Assembly: GCA_020849825.1 (NCBI GenBank)
Contig: JADZFP010000254.1
Span: 1-18,936, forward strand
DNA from: Saprospiraceae bacterium
Lineage (GTDB): Bacteria > Bacteroidota > Bacteroidia > Chitinophagales > Saprospiraceae
Direction: 5' to 3'
Length of the DNA stretch: 18,936 nucleotides
Shown here: piece after piece, positions 1 to 6,523 of the stretch
How the letters are laid out: every line of letters starts with the position of its first letter
Position numbering within the stretch: position 1 is the first letter of the stretch
Notes under the pieces: generated by a model
The model's input: only the letters and a program-made list of their open reading frames with translations
What the model was told of the DNA's origin: nothing
Databases searched by the model: none
Program-made: the position numbers and the translations under genes

Positions 1-1408
1 AACAACTGAATAGACCTGTGCCCAGAGCTGCCCCAAACTTCACGGGCCATCGCCACCCCGTTTTTTCAAAAATCAACCAGTCGGCCACTACCACCAGCAC
101 ACCAAACCCCAGCACCTGCCCCAGTCCCCGCCAACTCGCCCGAAACCCGAAATCGCGGCGACAAAGCCACACCATGCCCGCGGCGACAAATGCCTGCGTG
201 CTCAATGAAGCGATAGCCGCGCCATGCGCCTTCCAGGTGGGAATCAACAGCAAGTTCAATAAAACATCGAGCAGCAAACCCAGCACAAAAAACCGGTTCA
301 TCTCCATCAATCGCTCATCGGCAGTCAGCAAGGTGCTGAATATGTAGGTCGTACACACTGGCACGAAAGCCCAGATCAAAATACCCAGGGTATCCCAGCG
401 GTAGGCAGAAGCCCGCTCCGGCATCATCAATTCCACCAGATCCTGACGGGCAAAAAAGATCGCCGCGGCCAAAGTGACGCTTCCGGCCCAAATCAGTTTG
501 AAACTGAGCGAAACCAGCGGCCGGACAGTTTCTTTTTGTTTCAACATCCGGGCAAACATGGGCAACAACAAACTCGCAAACAAATACCCGAACATATTGG
601 CTGCATCCAGCAGGCGGTAAGCGCCCGCGTACACGTCGGCATGTTGCGCGCCTTCGAGGCGTTCGAGCAGCACGGCGTCGAGGCGGGTATAGGCCGTCAT
701 CAGCAGGATCACAAGCGCGTACGGGAAACTTTTCCTGAACAAAAAACCCAGGTTGAGCCAGCCCATGCTCCAGTTGTCGGCCCACGAAGGGCGCAAACGG
801 ATATTACCGGCCAGTTTTTTCAGCACGAGAAAAACGATGCCGGTTGTCAGGACCAGGGCCGCGGTTTGCGCCAATGCAAAAAATTCTACTGAAAAAAACG
901 GCTGGAACGGCGGCGCCCACAACAACAATCCGCAGGTGATCAGCATCAAAAACTTGTCGACCGACGACAGAATGCTGTCAACCCGGTAATGCCCGAGACC
1001 GGAAACGTTGGAGCGAAGGAACAGGATGATTTGCACCAACACCTGGTTGAACAGCAGAATCGACAGCAGCCGGATCGCCCTGAAATCATATTGCGAAAGG
1101 ATGGCCGCCAAAACCGATACCACCACATACAAAACACTCAACAAGAACTTGATCGCCAGGAAATTCGGGAAATATTTGCCCAGCAGATGGGGGTGTTGAC
1201 TTACCTGACGGTTATTGAAATTTTGGACCCCGAAATCATTCAGGATCTGGAACAGGTACGTAAAATTGAACAAGGTGAAATACAAGCCGTAGTCGCCTTC
1301 CGGCGCACGGTTCTGCACCGTCAGGTCGATCCCGAAAATGAAAAACGGCTTTACCAGCAGGTTGATAAAGACGAGGAAAAGGATGTTGAGCAGAAATTCT
1401 CGATTCAA
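1..1408 (-). CDS. Polysaccharide/oligosaccharide flippase (Wzx/MATE-like), 3' end cut by window
   Basis: An open minus-strand frame runs off the left edge, giving 469 residues without a stop. It is very hydrophobic with many membrane-spanning stretches, and begins LNREFLLNILFLVFINLLVK followed by PFFIFGIDLTVQNR, an N-terminus typical of Bacteroidota polysaccharide biosynthesis/oligosaccharide flippase proteins. Members of this family move lipid-linked sugar repeat units across the inner membrane; the substrate here is unknown. I chose the TTG at 1408 because it gives the family-like start M-N-R-E-F. The in-frame GTG at 1444, directly after the upstream stop codon, would add 12 unconvincing residues and is the alternative. 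It lies 36 bp downstream of the SRAP gene and is probably cotranscribed with it. The family is usually about 480-510 residues, so only a short C-terminus should be missing. No glycosyltransferase or other capsule gene is visible beside it. Confidence 0.82.
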   Translation of the reverse strand, partial: MNREFLLNILFLVFINLLVKPFFIFGIDLTVQNRAPEGDYGLYFTLFNFTYLFQILNDFGVQNFNNRQVSQHPHLLGKYFPNFLAIKFLLSVLYVVVSVLAAILSQYDFRAIRLLSILLFNQVLVQIILFLRSNVSGLGHYRVDSILSSVDKFLMLITCGLLLWAPPFQPFFSVEFFALAQTAALVLTTGIVFLVLKKLAGNIRLRPSWADNWSMGWLNLGFLFRKSFPYALVILLMTAYTRLDAVLLERLEGAQHADVYAGAYRLLDAANMFGYLFASLLLPMFARMLKQKETVRPLVSLSFKLIWAGSVTLAAAIFFARQDLVELMMPERASAYRWDTLGILIWAFVPVCTTYIFSTLLTADERLMEMNRFFVLGLLLDVLLNLLLIPTWKAHGAAIASLSTQAFVAAGMVWLCRRDFGFRASWRGLGQVLGFGVLVVVADWLIFEKTGWRWPVKFGAALGTGLFSC

Positions 1409-1444
1409 AGCCGGGAGGGTTGCTGGTAGTCGGTGACCGACCAC

Positions 1445-2128
1445 CTAAAACAGCGTCGGCGTATCCGCTACTTCTTCGTGCAAATCGGGTCCGTCGTGCG
1501 CCGGTGAATTGACCCGGTCGGAGACCGGATAGAGGCGAAGGTAAGCATCTGCGGGAGGATGCAGCATATCGAGTGTGGCTTCGAGCGACTGTTCGGAGAG
1601 CCAGCGCCGTTGCTCGGCTTCATTGGTCAGCAATACCGGCATACGATCGTGCAGGCCGCCGAGTTCGCGGTTGGGCGTCGTGGTGATGATGGAAAAACTG
1701 CGCAGTTTTTTCCCGTCGGGTTGCCGCCATTCGTCCCAGATGCCGGCAAAGCACAACAAACTGCCATCGGCCGGCAGGATGCGATAGGGTACTTTTCGGC
1801 CGCCCGGCAATTTTCGCCATTCATAAAAACTGTCGGCCCACACCAGGCAGTGCCGGCGTCGGATGGGATCGCGAAAAGAAGGTTTTTCCTCAATGCCTTC
1901 TGCACGGGCGTTGATGAGTTTGCCGCCGTTGGCGCCATCGCGACTCCAGTGGGGCACCAGCCCCCAGGTCATGGCCTGCAGGAGCCGGGGAGCATCATCG
2001 GCCACTACGTATCCCTGTTGAGTGGGGGCAATGTTAAAACTGATCTTCATCTCCGCCGGTCGTTCAAAGTCGGTGAGTTGAGTATCGATTTGTTTTTTGG
2101 TCGGTACGAAAGAATAGCGGCCGCACAT
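1445..2128 (-). CDS. SOS response-associated peptidase family protein (SRAP / YedK / HMCES type)
   Basis: This 227-residue protein starts MCGRYSF, the family hallmark in which Cys2 becomes the catalytic N-terminal residue after methionine removal. The other conserved SRAP positions are visible: Asn73 in the NAR motif, Glu103 in FYEW, and His160 in HDRMPV. SRAP proteins form a covalent thiazolidine link to abasic sites in single-stranded DNA, protecting stalled replication forks. The length matches the family (about 220-240). The ATG at 2128 is fixed by the requirement for Cys2. It is followed after 36 bp by the flippase gene and preceded by the gene-free candidate origin region. No LexA-like operator could be recognised. 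The family assignment is firm; a role in this organism is inferred from homologs. Confidence 0.95.
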   Translation of the reverse strand: MCGRYSFVPTKKQIDTQLTDFERPAEMKISFNIAPTQQGYVVADDAPRLLQAMTWGLVPHWSRDGANGGKLINARAEGIEEKPSFRDPIRRRHCLVWADSFYEWRKLPGGRKVPYRILPADGSLLCFAGIWDEWRQPDGKKLRSFSIITTTPNRELGGLHDRMPVLLTNEAEQRRWLSEQSLEATLDMLHPPADAYLRLYPVSDRVNSPAHDGPDLHEEVADTPTLF

Positions 2129-2294
2129 GGTGGTTGAAATGTGGCGTTGTCAGCGTTTTTGTTGGGTGATTTTTCGGAGGAAAATTTGGTGCAGGGGGCA
2201 ACTGGTTATGGAAAAATTTGGGAACAAAAAGTCAATATTCACAAAATCAAGACATTAGACACACTGTTCAACAGACATTTTTTGTTTCAAAACT

Positions 2295-2303
2295 TTATCC
2301 ACA
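2295..2303 (+). promoter_or_regulatory. DnaA box, exact consensus TTATCCACA
   Basis: The nine bases TTATCCACA match the high-affinity DnaA box exactly. It sits inside the most AT-rich part of the 2129-2809 gap, the position where an initiator-binding site would help unwinding. Confidence 0.65.
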
Positions 2304-2372
2304 CTAAAATTAAAGCTTTGCATAAGTTTCTCATTTACAGGCTCGTAATTTTTTCCAATTTCAGGAAACGCC

Positions 2373-2381
2373 TGTGGAGAA
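2373..2381 (-). promoter_or_regulatory. DnaA box, one mismatch (TTCTCCACA on minus strand)
   Basis: The plus strand reads TGTGGAGAA, so the minus strand is TTCTCCACA, one base from consensus at position 3. It lies 78 bp (start to start) from the exact box, in opposite orientation. Confidence 0.5.
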
Positions 2382-2600
2382 CTTCATACTGGCTTAACAT
2401 TGGCTAACACTACCCTGTCTATTTTCCCCCAATCGGAGCCTTTGCCTGAAAATGCCGTGGAAAAACAGCCCCTTTGCACACACTTCTTCACAGCTAACAG
2501 CCGTGTTAAATCGAAACGGCCCGGAAATCGAATATTTTCCCACAAGGTTGTGTAAAACGTTGCAAGTAACTGACGACCAAACCATTTTTGGAGTCCGTTG

Positions 2601-2609
2601 TGTGGAAAA
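2601..2609 (-). promoter_or_regulatory. DnaA box, one mismatch (TTTTCCACA on minus strand)
   Basis: The plus strand reads TGTGGAAAA, so the minus strand is TTTTCCACA, one base from the TTATCCACA consensus. It is at the right-hand side of the box cluster. Confidence 0.5.
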
Positions 2610-2766
2610 AGTTGGTAACTCAAAAGGAAAACGGAGGTTCTTCAATGAGTTATGCGGTTATAAACAAACTAACAGCCCTGATGATGGCGATGGGTTTGAA
2701 ATTTAAACCTGATAAAATTAACCATTAGGGTTAAGGAATGAGGATAATCGAGCAACGGAACGGTTC

Positions 2767-2774
2767 TACTTTTG
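2767..2774 (+). promoter_or_regulatory. Possible -7 element (TACTTTTG) for the heme A synthase gene
   Basis: TACTTTTG fits the Bacteroidota -7 consensus TAnnTTTG and ends 35 bp before the ATG at 2810. No good TTG is present at the expected -33 position, so support is only partial. Confidence 0.4.
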
Positions 2775-2809
2775 TTTTAAAATTCGGATAAAGCCGAAAC
2801 GCTATCGTT

Positions 2810-3898
2810 ATGTCGTCTTCTGAAACTCTTCAACAATCTTCCCGCGCCGTTCGTATCTGGATCATCACCGGGATTATCATGGTATTCCTGCAAATTGTGA
2901 TCGGAGGGGTCACGCGTCTGACCGGGAGCGGATTGAGTATCACGCGTTGGGAGGTGGTGACCGGAACCATACCGCCTTTGTCGCAAGCCGACTGGGAAGA
3001 GGCGTTTGCCCTGTACCAGCAAACGCCGCAGTACCACAAGATCAATAAGGGGATGTCGCTGGGCGAGTTCAAGTTCATTTATTTCTGGGAATACTTTCAC
3101 CGGCTTTGGGCGCGCCTTATGTTTTTTGTGTTCGTGTTTCCTTTTGCCTGGTTCTGGTGGAAAGGCATGCTGAATCCTGTTGTGCGCCGCAGGCTACTGA
3201 TCGTGGTGCTGCTGGCTGGCCTCGAAGGGTTTTTCGGCTGGATTATGGTCGCCAGCGGACTGATCAAACGCCCTTGGGTCAATGCCTACAACCTGACCCT
3301 GCACCTTAGTATGGGCATATTAATTTTCGGTTATTTGCTCTGGACGTATTTTATCGCCCGGCAACCGCGGCCTTCCGACCGGCTGGAACCTCGCTGGCGC
3401 AAATTCGGCTGGTGGATGGTCGGTATTGCTTTCTTTCAAATTGCGCTGGGCGCCATGATGTCGGGCACAAAAGCCGGTTTGTTTTTCCCGACCTGGCCCG
3501 ATATGCAAGGTATGTTTTTGCCAGGCCTGCTATTGGATGGAAGTAAATGGACGGGCGACAGTTTTATCCACTACGACACAGATCCTTTCGTTCCTGCGCT
3601 GATCCAGTTTTTGCACCGCAATACGGCTTATCTTCTGACGGGTCTGGTGCTCTATTATTTCTGGAACTTGCGGAAAATGCCCATCAGTGTTACGCTGCAA
3701 ACCGGTTTGTGGACTCTTCTGTCCGTATTGGGTATACAAGTGCTCCTCGGGATTCTCACATTGATCAACTGTATTGCCAGTGTTCCGGTTCTGTTGGGCG
3801 TACTGCACCAGGCCGGCGCGGTTGTGTTATTGGGCGTTCTGTTGTACGTAGTCTACCAGTCAGCGCCGGTGGCCGGTTCTTCGAAGGGCGGTAATTGA
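2810..3898 (+). CDS. ctaA: Heme A synthase, COX15/CtaA family
   Basis: This 362-residue membrane protein has the COX15/CtaA signature near its start (GGVTRLTGSGLSITRWEVVTG at residues 32-52) and four conserved histidines suited to heme ligation: His97 in EYFHR (with Glu94), His165 in LTLHL, His269 in FLHRNTAYL and His333 in VLHQAGA. The family oxidises the C8 methyl group of heme O to make heme A for aa3-type cytochrome oxidases in the inner membrane. About eight membrane segments are apparent, with an internal two-fold arrangement. The long loop after the first segment resembles the mitochondrial/proteobacterial COX15 class rather than the short Bacillus CtaA class. Length is normal. It stands alone here, without heme O synthase or oxidase subunits, and directly borders the candidate origin. 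Confidence 0.95.
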   Translation: MSSSETLQQSSRAVRIWIITGIIMVFLQIVIGGVTRLTGSGLSITRWEVVTGTIPPLSQADWEEAFALYQQTPQYHKINKGMSLGEFKFIYFWEYFHRLWARLMFFVFVFPFAWFWWKGMLNPVVRRRLLIVVLLAGLEGFFGWIMVASGLIKRPWVNAYNLTLHLSMGILIFGYLLWTYFIARQPRPSDRLEPRWRKFGWWMVGIAFFQIALGAMMSGTKAGLFFPTWPDMQGMFLPGLLLDGSKWTGDSFIHYDTDPFVPALIQFLHRNTAYLLTGLVLYYFWNLRKMPISVTLQTGLWTLLSVLGIQVLLGILTLINCIASVPVLLGVLHQAGAVVLLGVLLYVVYQSAPVAGSSKGGN

Positions 3899-3946
3899 AT
3901 TATCCGATTGGAAAATATGCCTGACCGGAAGGGCGACGCGATACAG

Positions 3947-3976
3947 TTGCCGCTACGGAAGTTTTGCCTATTTTTG
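3947..3976 (+). promoter_or_regulatory. Bacteroidota-type promoter for the alpha/beta hydrolase
   Basis: A TTG at 3947-3949, a 19-bp spacer and TATTTTTG at 3969-3976 match the -33/-7 pattern TTG...TAnnTTTG. It ends 24 bp before the ATG at 4001, which supports that start over the in-frame ATG at 3908 upstream of the promoter. Confidence 0.65.
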
Positions 3977-4000
3977 CCCGAATCAACATTTTCAGCACGA

Positions 4001-4780
4001 ATGAACGTTACGGTAAAAGAAGAACACGGCTTTCGCTACATCGAATCCGGCGCCGAGGGCGAAACCCTATTGCTGCTGCACGGCTTGTTCGGTGCACTGA
4101 GTAACTTCGAAGGAATCATCAACCGGTTTTCAAAGGAGTATAATGTGGTCGTTCCAATCCTGCCCATTTATGAAATGCCCATTTTTGAGGTATCGGTAAG
4201 TGGCCTGGTCGAATTCGTCACACGCTTTGTCAATCACAAACAATACGACAAGGTCCACCTGGTTGGCAACTCTCTTGGAGGGCACGTCGCTTTGTTGTAT
4301 GCACTGGCGCATCCGGTTCGTATCGCTTCGATTACACTTACCGGTAGTTCGGGTTTGTTTGAAAGCGCTTTTGGTTCGGCATTTCCCAAACGCGGCGATT
4401 ACGAATATATCAAAAAGAAAACAGCGGAAACTTTCTACAACCCGGAAGTGGCGACCAAAGATCTGGTCGATGAAGTATTCGGAATTGTCAACGATCGGAA
4501 CAAGGCCATCCGGGTGGTCGCAACAGCCAAGTCGGCGGTGCGTCATAATCTGGGCGACAAGTTGCACCAAATCAAGGCGCCGACCTTGTTGATCTGGGGC
4601 AGGCAGGATATCGTTACGCCGCCGTTTGTAGGTGAAAAGTTTCATGAACTCATTAAAGATTCCCGTCTGTACTTTCTCGATGAATGCGGCCATGCGCCCA
4701 TGATGGAGAAGCAGGAGGAGTTCAATAATATTCTGGACGAGTTTTTAAAAGAGGTGGTGAACGCCAGGGTAGAGGCCTGA
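4001..4780 (+). CDS. Alpha/beta-fold hydrolase
   Basis: With the ATG at 4001 the protein has 259 residues and starts MNVTVKEEHGFRYIESG, a normal beginning for this fold. The oxyanion-hole motif HGLFG (27-31), nucleophile elbow GNSLGG with Ser91, acid Asp203 (GRQDIVTP) and His231 (ECGHAPMMEK) form a complete catalytic triad. The closest recognisable groups are small carboxylesterase/MhpC-like hydrolases; the substrate cannot be told. The frame is open further upstream to an ATG at 3908, but those 31 extra residues cover a good promoter and look non-coding. No signal peptide is seen, so a cytoplasmic enzyme is expected. It is followed by a strong terminator and converges with the next gene. Confidence 0.88.
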   Translation: MNVTVKEEHGFRYIESGAEGETLLLLHGLFGALSNFEGIINRFSKEYNVVVPILPIYEMPIFEVSVSGLVEFVTRFVNHKQYDKVHLVGNSLGGHVALLYALAHPVRIASITLTGSSGLFESAFGSAFPKRGDYEYIKKKTAETFYNPEVATKDLVDEVFGIVNDRNKAIRVVATAKSAVRHNLGDKLHQIKAPTLLIWGRQDIVTPPFVGEKFHELIKDSRLYFLDECGHAPMMEKQEEFNNILDEFLKEVVNARVEA

Positions 4781-4804
4781 TCCATAGTTATTGCCTGGTA
4801 TCAC

Positions 4805-4843
4805 AAGGGCGCAAAGGAGACTCAATCCTTTGCGCCCTTTTTT
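4805..4843 (+). terminator. Rho-independent terminator after the hydrolase gene
   Basis: A perfect 14-bp stem (4805-4818 with 4826-4839, arm AAGGGCGCAAAGGA) closes a 7-base loop and continues into a T-tract. It lies 24 bp after the stop at 4780, between convergent genes. The minus-strand side lacks a long T-run, so it should work mainly on the plus strand. Confidence 0.9.
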
Positions 4844-4860
4844 GTTCCCTGCCCAAGATC

Positions 4861-6408
4861 TTACATGCGCTCGATTTTTATACTGGTAAGGCCGTCTGTT
4901 GTATAGAGTTGCAATATTAAAGTTTGTAATGGTAAATGTTGTAAGGATAATTGATTGTTCACAGGATTTGCTTCTTTTAAAAGCCTGCCTGCTGTGTCAA
5001 ATATTTTGACAGACAAAACATCGGAGCCTTCAAACCGGATAACATCGCGGGCCGGATTGGGGTATGCTTTTACGAGAGGTAATTGTTCATCGACCAACAA
5101 TTGCACGTTGCTTGCACTGCCGTTCAGGGCCTGCCGGGCAAACCAGATATTGAGTTTGTTTTGGCGGACATCGCCCCAAACGGCAAACAGGGTATCGCTT
5201 TTAATATCGATACACATAAAGTCGTTACCGTTTTGAGAAAGATAAAGCCCGTTATAGGGCGCGAGGGTATCCGAAATTCGGAAGTTGGGAGAGAATCCGG
5301 AAGCGTCTTTCCAGCGCACCGCACCCCATATTTCGGAGGCATTTTCATAGCCGCTGCCGGCGCCATTGCGGCGGTCGCGCCAGGCGAGAATCAGGTCGCC
5401 GTCGTCGTCGAAGTCGCTCCAGACAAGGTCTTGCATTTTGCCATTTCCAATCGGGTCGTCGTTGACGCGAACGGGGCTCGACCAGGTATCGCCGCGGTCG
5501 AAACTTTCAAGAATGAAAATGTCGAGATCGCCATTTGTCTTAAAGGGAAAAGTAAATACAAGATGTTCAGGGTTGGCAGGATTACAAACGAGCCGGTACC
5601 CGATTTTTGCCAAAGTATCCGGGCCGCTCGTGTTGGAATAATACATCCCGTGATAGGTGAAACTTTCGCCACCGTTGTTGGAGCGGGCATGGATGTAACC
5701 TGGCAGGGTGTTTTGCGAGAGCACCCAGCTGGGGTAAACCGCATGAAAATACCCGTCGGTTGAAGTAGCCGGGGCTGCCATCGGGCCTGCGATGAAGTTG
5801 CCAGTGAGGGCTCCTGCTCCGTCGAGATAACGCCAGGGTTCCCATGTTTGGCCGCCATCAAGAGTGGTGATAAAATAAGGTCGATTGGGCGGAGCGACCC
5901 AGGGCGCCGGTTTGGTTGTGATATAAAGGTGGTTATTGGTTGGATTAATACTCAGCCAGGGGCGATCGATGGGGAGTTTGTTCCCGTCGGCATAGGCGTC
6001 GATTGCCTTGGAGGGATTGCTCCAATTGAGTCCGCCATCGGATGAACGAAGCACATAAACACCGCCGCTGTCCGGGTTTTCCCGGTAGTCGATATAACAA
6101 ACAAACAGGTTGCCATTCGAATCGAAAGCCATGGAAGGGTCGGCCGATTTGTACCCCGAGCCGAAATGAGGCAGTGTTTTCGTCGGCGTCCAGGTACTTC
6201 CGCCATCGAAGCTAACCCGGGTTTTTATGCCGATCGGGTTGCCCAGCGTGAACCCCATCCATGCCACGGCAAGGTGTTGGGCGTTCTGCGGATTGACGAT
6301 GAGGTAGGGCTCTCCGTCAAAAAACAGCCCATTCGAGAGGTTGTTGTTTTGTGCTGAAAGCCATGAGTTGGCGACCAAAAGGAGCAGGTAGAGGAATGAT
6401 TTTTTCAT
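4861..6408 (-). CDS. Secreted Asp-box beta-propeller protein (sialidase-fold) with T9SS sorting domain
   Basis: The 515-residue protein begins MKKSFLYLLLLVANSWLSAQ, a clear signal peptide with likely cleavage after residue 20. Five Asp-box (BNR) motifs follow: 66-73 SFDGGSTW, 122-129 SSDGGLNW, 182-189 TLDGGQTW, 243-250 SNNGGESF (degenerate) and 302-309 SFDRGDTW. These mark a sialidase-type beta-propeller. Residues about 445-515 form a T9SS type A C-terminal domain with the PNPARD motif at 450-455, so the mature protein should be exported across the outer membrane. A full sialidase catalytic set (Arg triad, Tyr, Glu) could not be assigned, so enzymatic activity is unproven and it may be a glycan-binding or structural propeller. 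The frame extends 9 residues upstream, but the signal peptide fixes the ATG at 6408. A good promoter precedes it. Confidence 0.88.
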   Translation of the reverse strand: MKKSFLYLLLLVANSWLSAQNNNLSNGLFFDGEPYLIVNPQNAQHLAVAWMGFTLGNPIGIKTRVSFDGGSTWTPTKTLPHFGSGYKSADPSMAFDSNGNLFVCYIDYRENPDSGGVYVLRSSDGGLNWSNPSKAIDAYADGNKLPIDRPWLSINPTNNHLYITTKPAPWVAPPNRPYFITTLDGGQTWEPWRYLDGAGALTGNFIAGPMAAPATSTDGYFHAVYPSWVLSQNTLPGYIHARSNNGGESFTYHGMYYSNTSGPDTLAKIGYRLVCNPANPEHLVFTFPFKTNGDLDIFILESFDRGDTWSSPVRVNDDPIGNGKMQDLVWSDFDDDGDLILAWRDRRNGAGSGYENASEIWGAVRWKDASGFSPNFRISDTLAPYNGLYLSQNGNDFMCIDIKSDTLFAVWGDVRQNKLNIWFARQALNGSASNVQLLVDEQLPLVKAYPNPARDVIRFEGSDVLSVKIFDTAGRLLKEANPVNNQLSLQHLPLQTLILQLYTTDGLTSIKIERM

Positions 6409-6432
6409 AGGAGTAAGACGTTGGGAGGAAGG

Positions 6433-6464
6433 CAAAGTTTAGCGGACAAGTTATGTTTAAACAA
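6433..6464 (-). promoter_or_regulatory. Promoter of the Asp-box exoprotein, overlapping the thrC terminator T-tract
   Basis: On the minus strand a TTG at 6464-6462 is followed by 20 bp and TAAACTTTG (6441-6433), a -7 element with one extra base relative to TAnnTTTG. It ends 24 bp before the ATG at 6408. The TTG is the end of the terminator T-run. Confidence 0.5.
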
Positions 6465-6488
6465 AAAAGGACGCGCTTGCGCACGTCC
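6463..6488 (-). terminator. Rho-independent terminator of threonine synthase
   Basis: The minus strand folds GGACGTGCGC against GCGCGTCC (6488-6469, short imperfect stem) and then reads six T residues (6468-6463). It lies 35 bp after the thrC stop. Confidence 0.7.
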
Positions 6489-6507
6489 TGGAAAGTAATT
6501 TTGATGT

Positions 6508-6523
6508 TGTTCCACGTGGAACA
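6508..6523. other. parS-like ParB-binding site 1 (perfect 16-bp palindrome)
   Basis: TGTTCCACGTGGAACA is a perfect 16-bp palindrome matching the bacterial chromosomal parS form (the B. subtilis site is TGTTTCACGTGAAACA; CC/GG variants are known in other phyla). It directly abuts the thrC stop codon at 6524. Its location about 4 kb from the candidate oriC is where centromere sites are expected. Confidence 0.75.

Larger units (their letters stand above)
2129..2809. other. Gene-free region, candidate replication origin (oriC) with DnaA-box cluster
   Basis: This 681-bp stretch separates divergent genes and has no convincing coding sequence. It contains an exact DnaA box TTATCCACA at 2295-2303 (+), one-mismatch boxes TTCTCCACA at 2373-2381 (-) and TTTTCCACA at 2601-2609 (-), and two-mismatch candidates at 2456-2464 (-), 2484-2492 (+), 2536-2544 (+) and 2549-2557 (-). 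By my count 2221-2340 is about 71% A+T, well above the flanking genes, as expected for a DNA unwinding element. With uniform base composition, boxes with at most one mismatch should occur about 0.15 times in this length; three are seen. Two parS-like sites about 4 kb to the right add support. dnaA itself is not in the window, which does not exclude an origin because oriC and dnaA are often separated. Alternatively this could be a long regulatory region bound by DnaA. Confidence 0.6.

Noticed and set aside
2141..2706. Small open frames on both strands (2141-2407, 2394-2645, 2384-2623, 2452-2706)
   Set aside because: They overlap each other in a DnaA-box-containing AT-rich region, have biased non-protein-like composition and no promoter or recognisable family; I treat the region as non-coding.
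3564..3572. TTATCCACT, a one-mismatch DnaA box inside the heme A synthase gene
   Set aside because: It is isolated in coding sequence and outside the cluster; one such match in 19 kb is expected by chance.
3908..4000. N-terminal extension of the alpha/beta hydrolase from the ATG at 3908
   Set aside because: A good promoter lies within it and the ATG at 4001 gives a normal family start.
5083..5763. A 226-residue plus-strand frame opposite the Asp-box protein
   Set aside because: The minus-strand protein has a signal peptide, five Asp boxes and a T9SS domain; the plus-strand frame has none of these.
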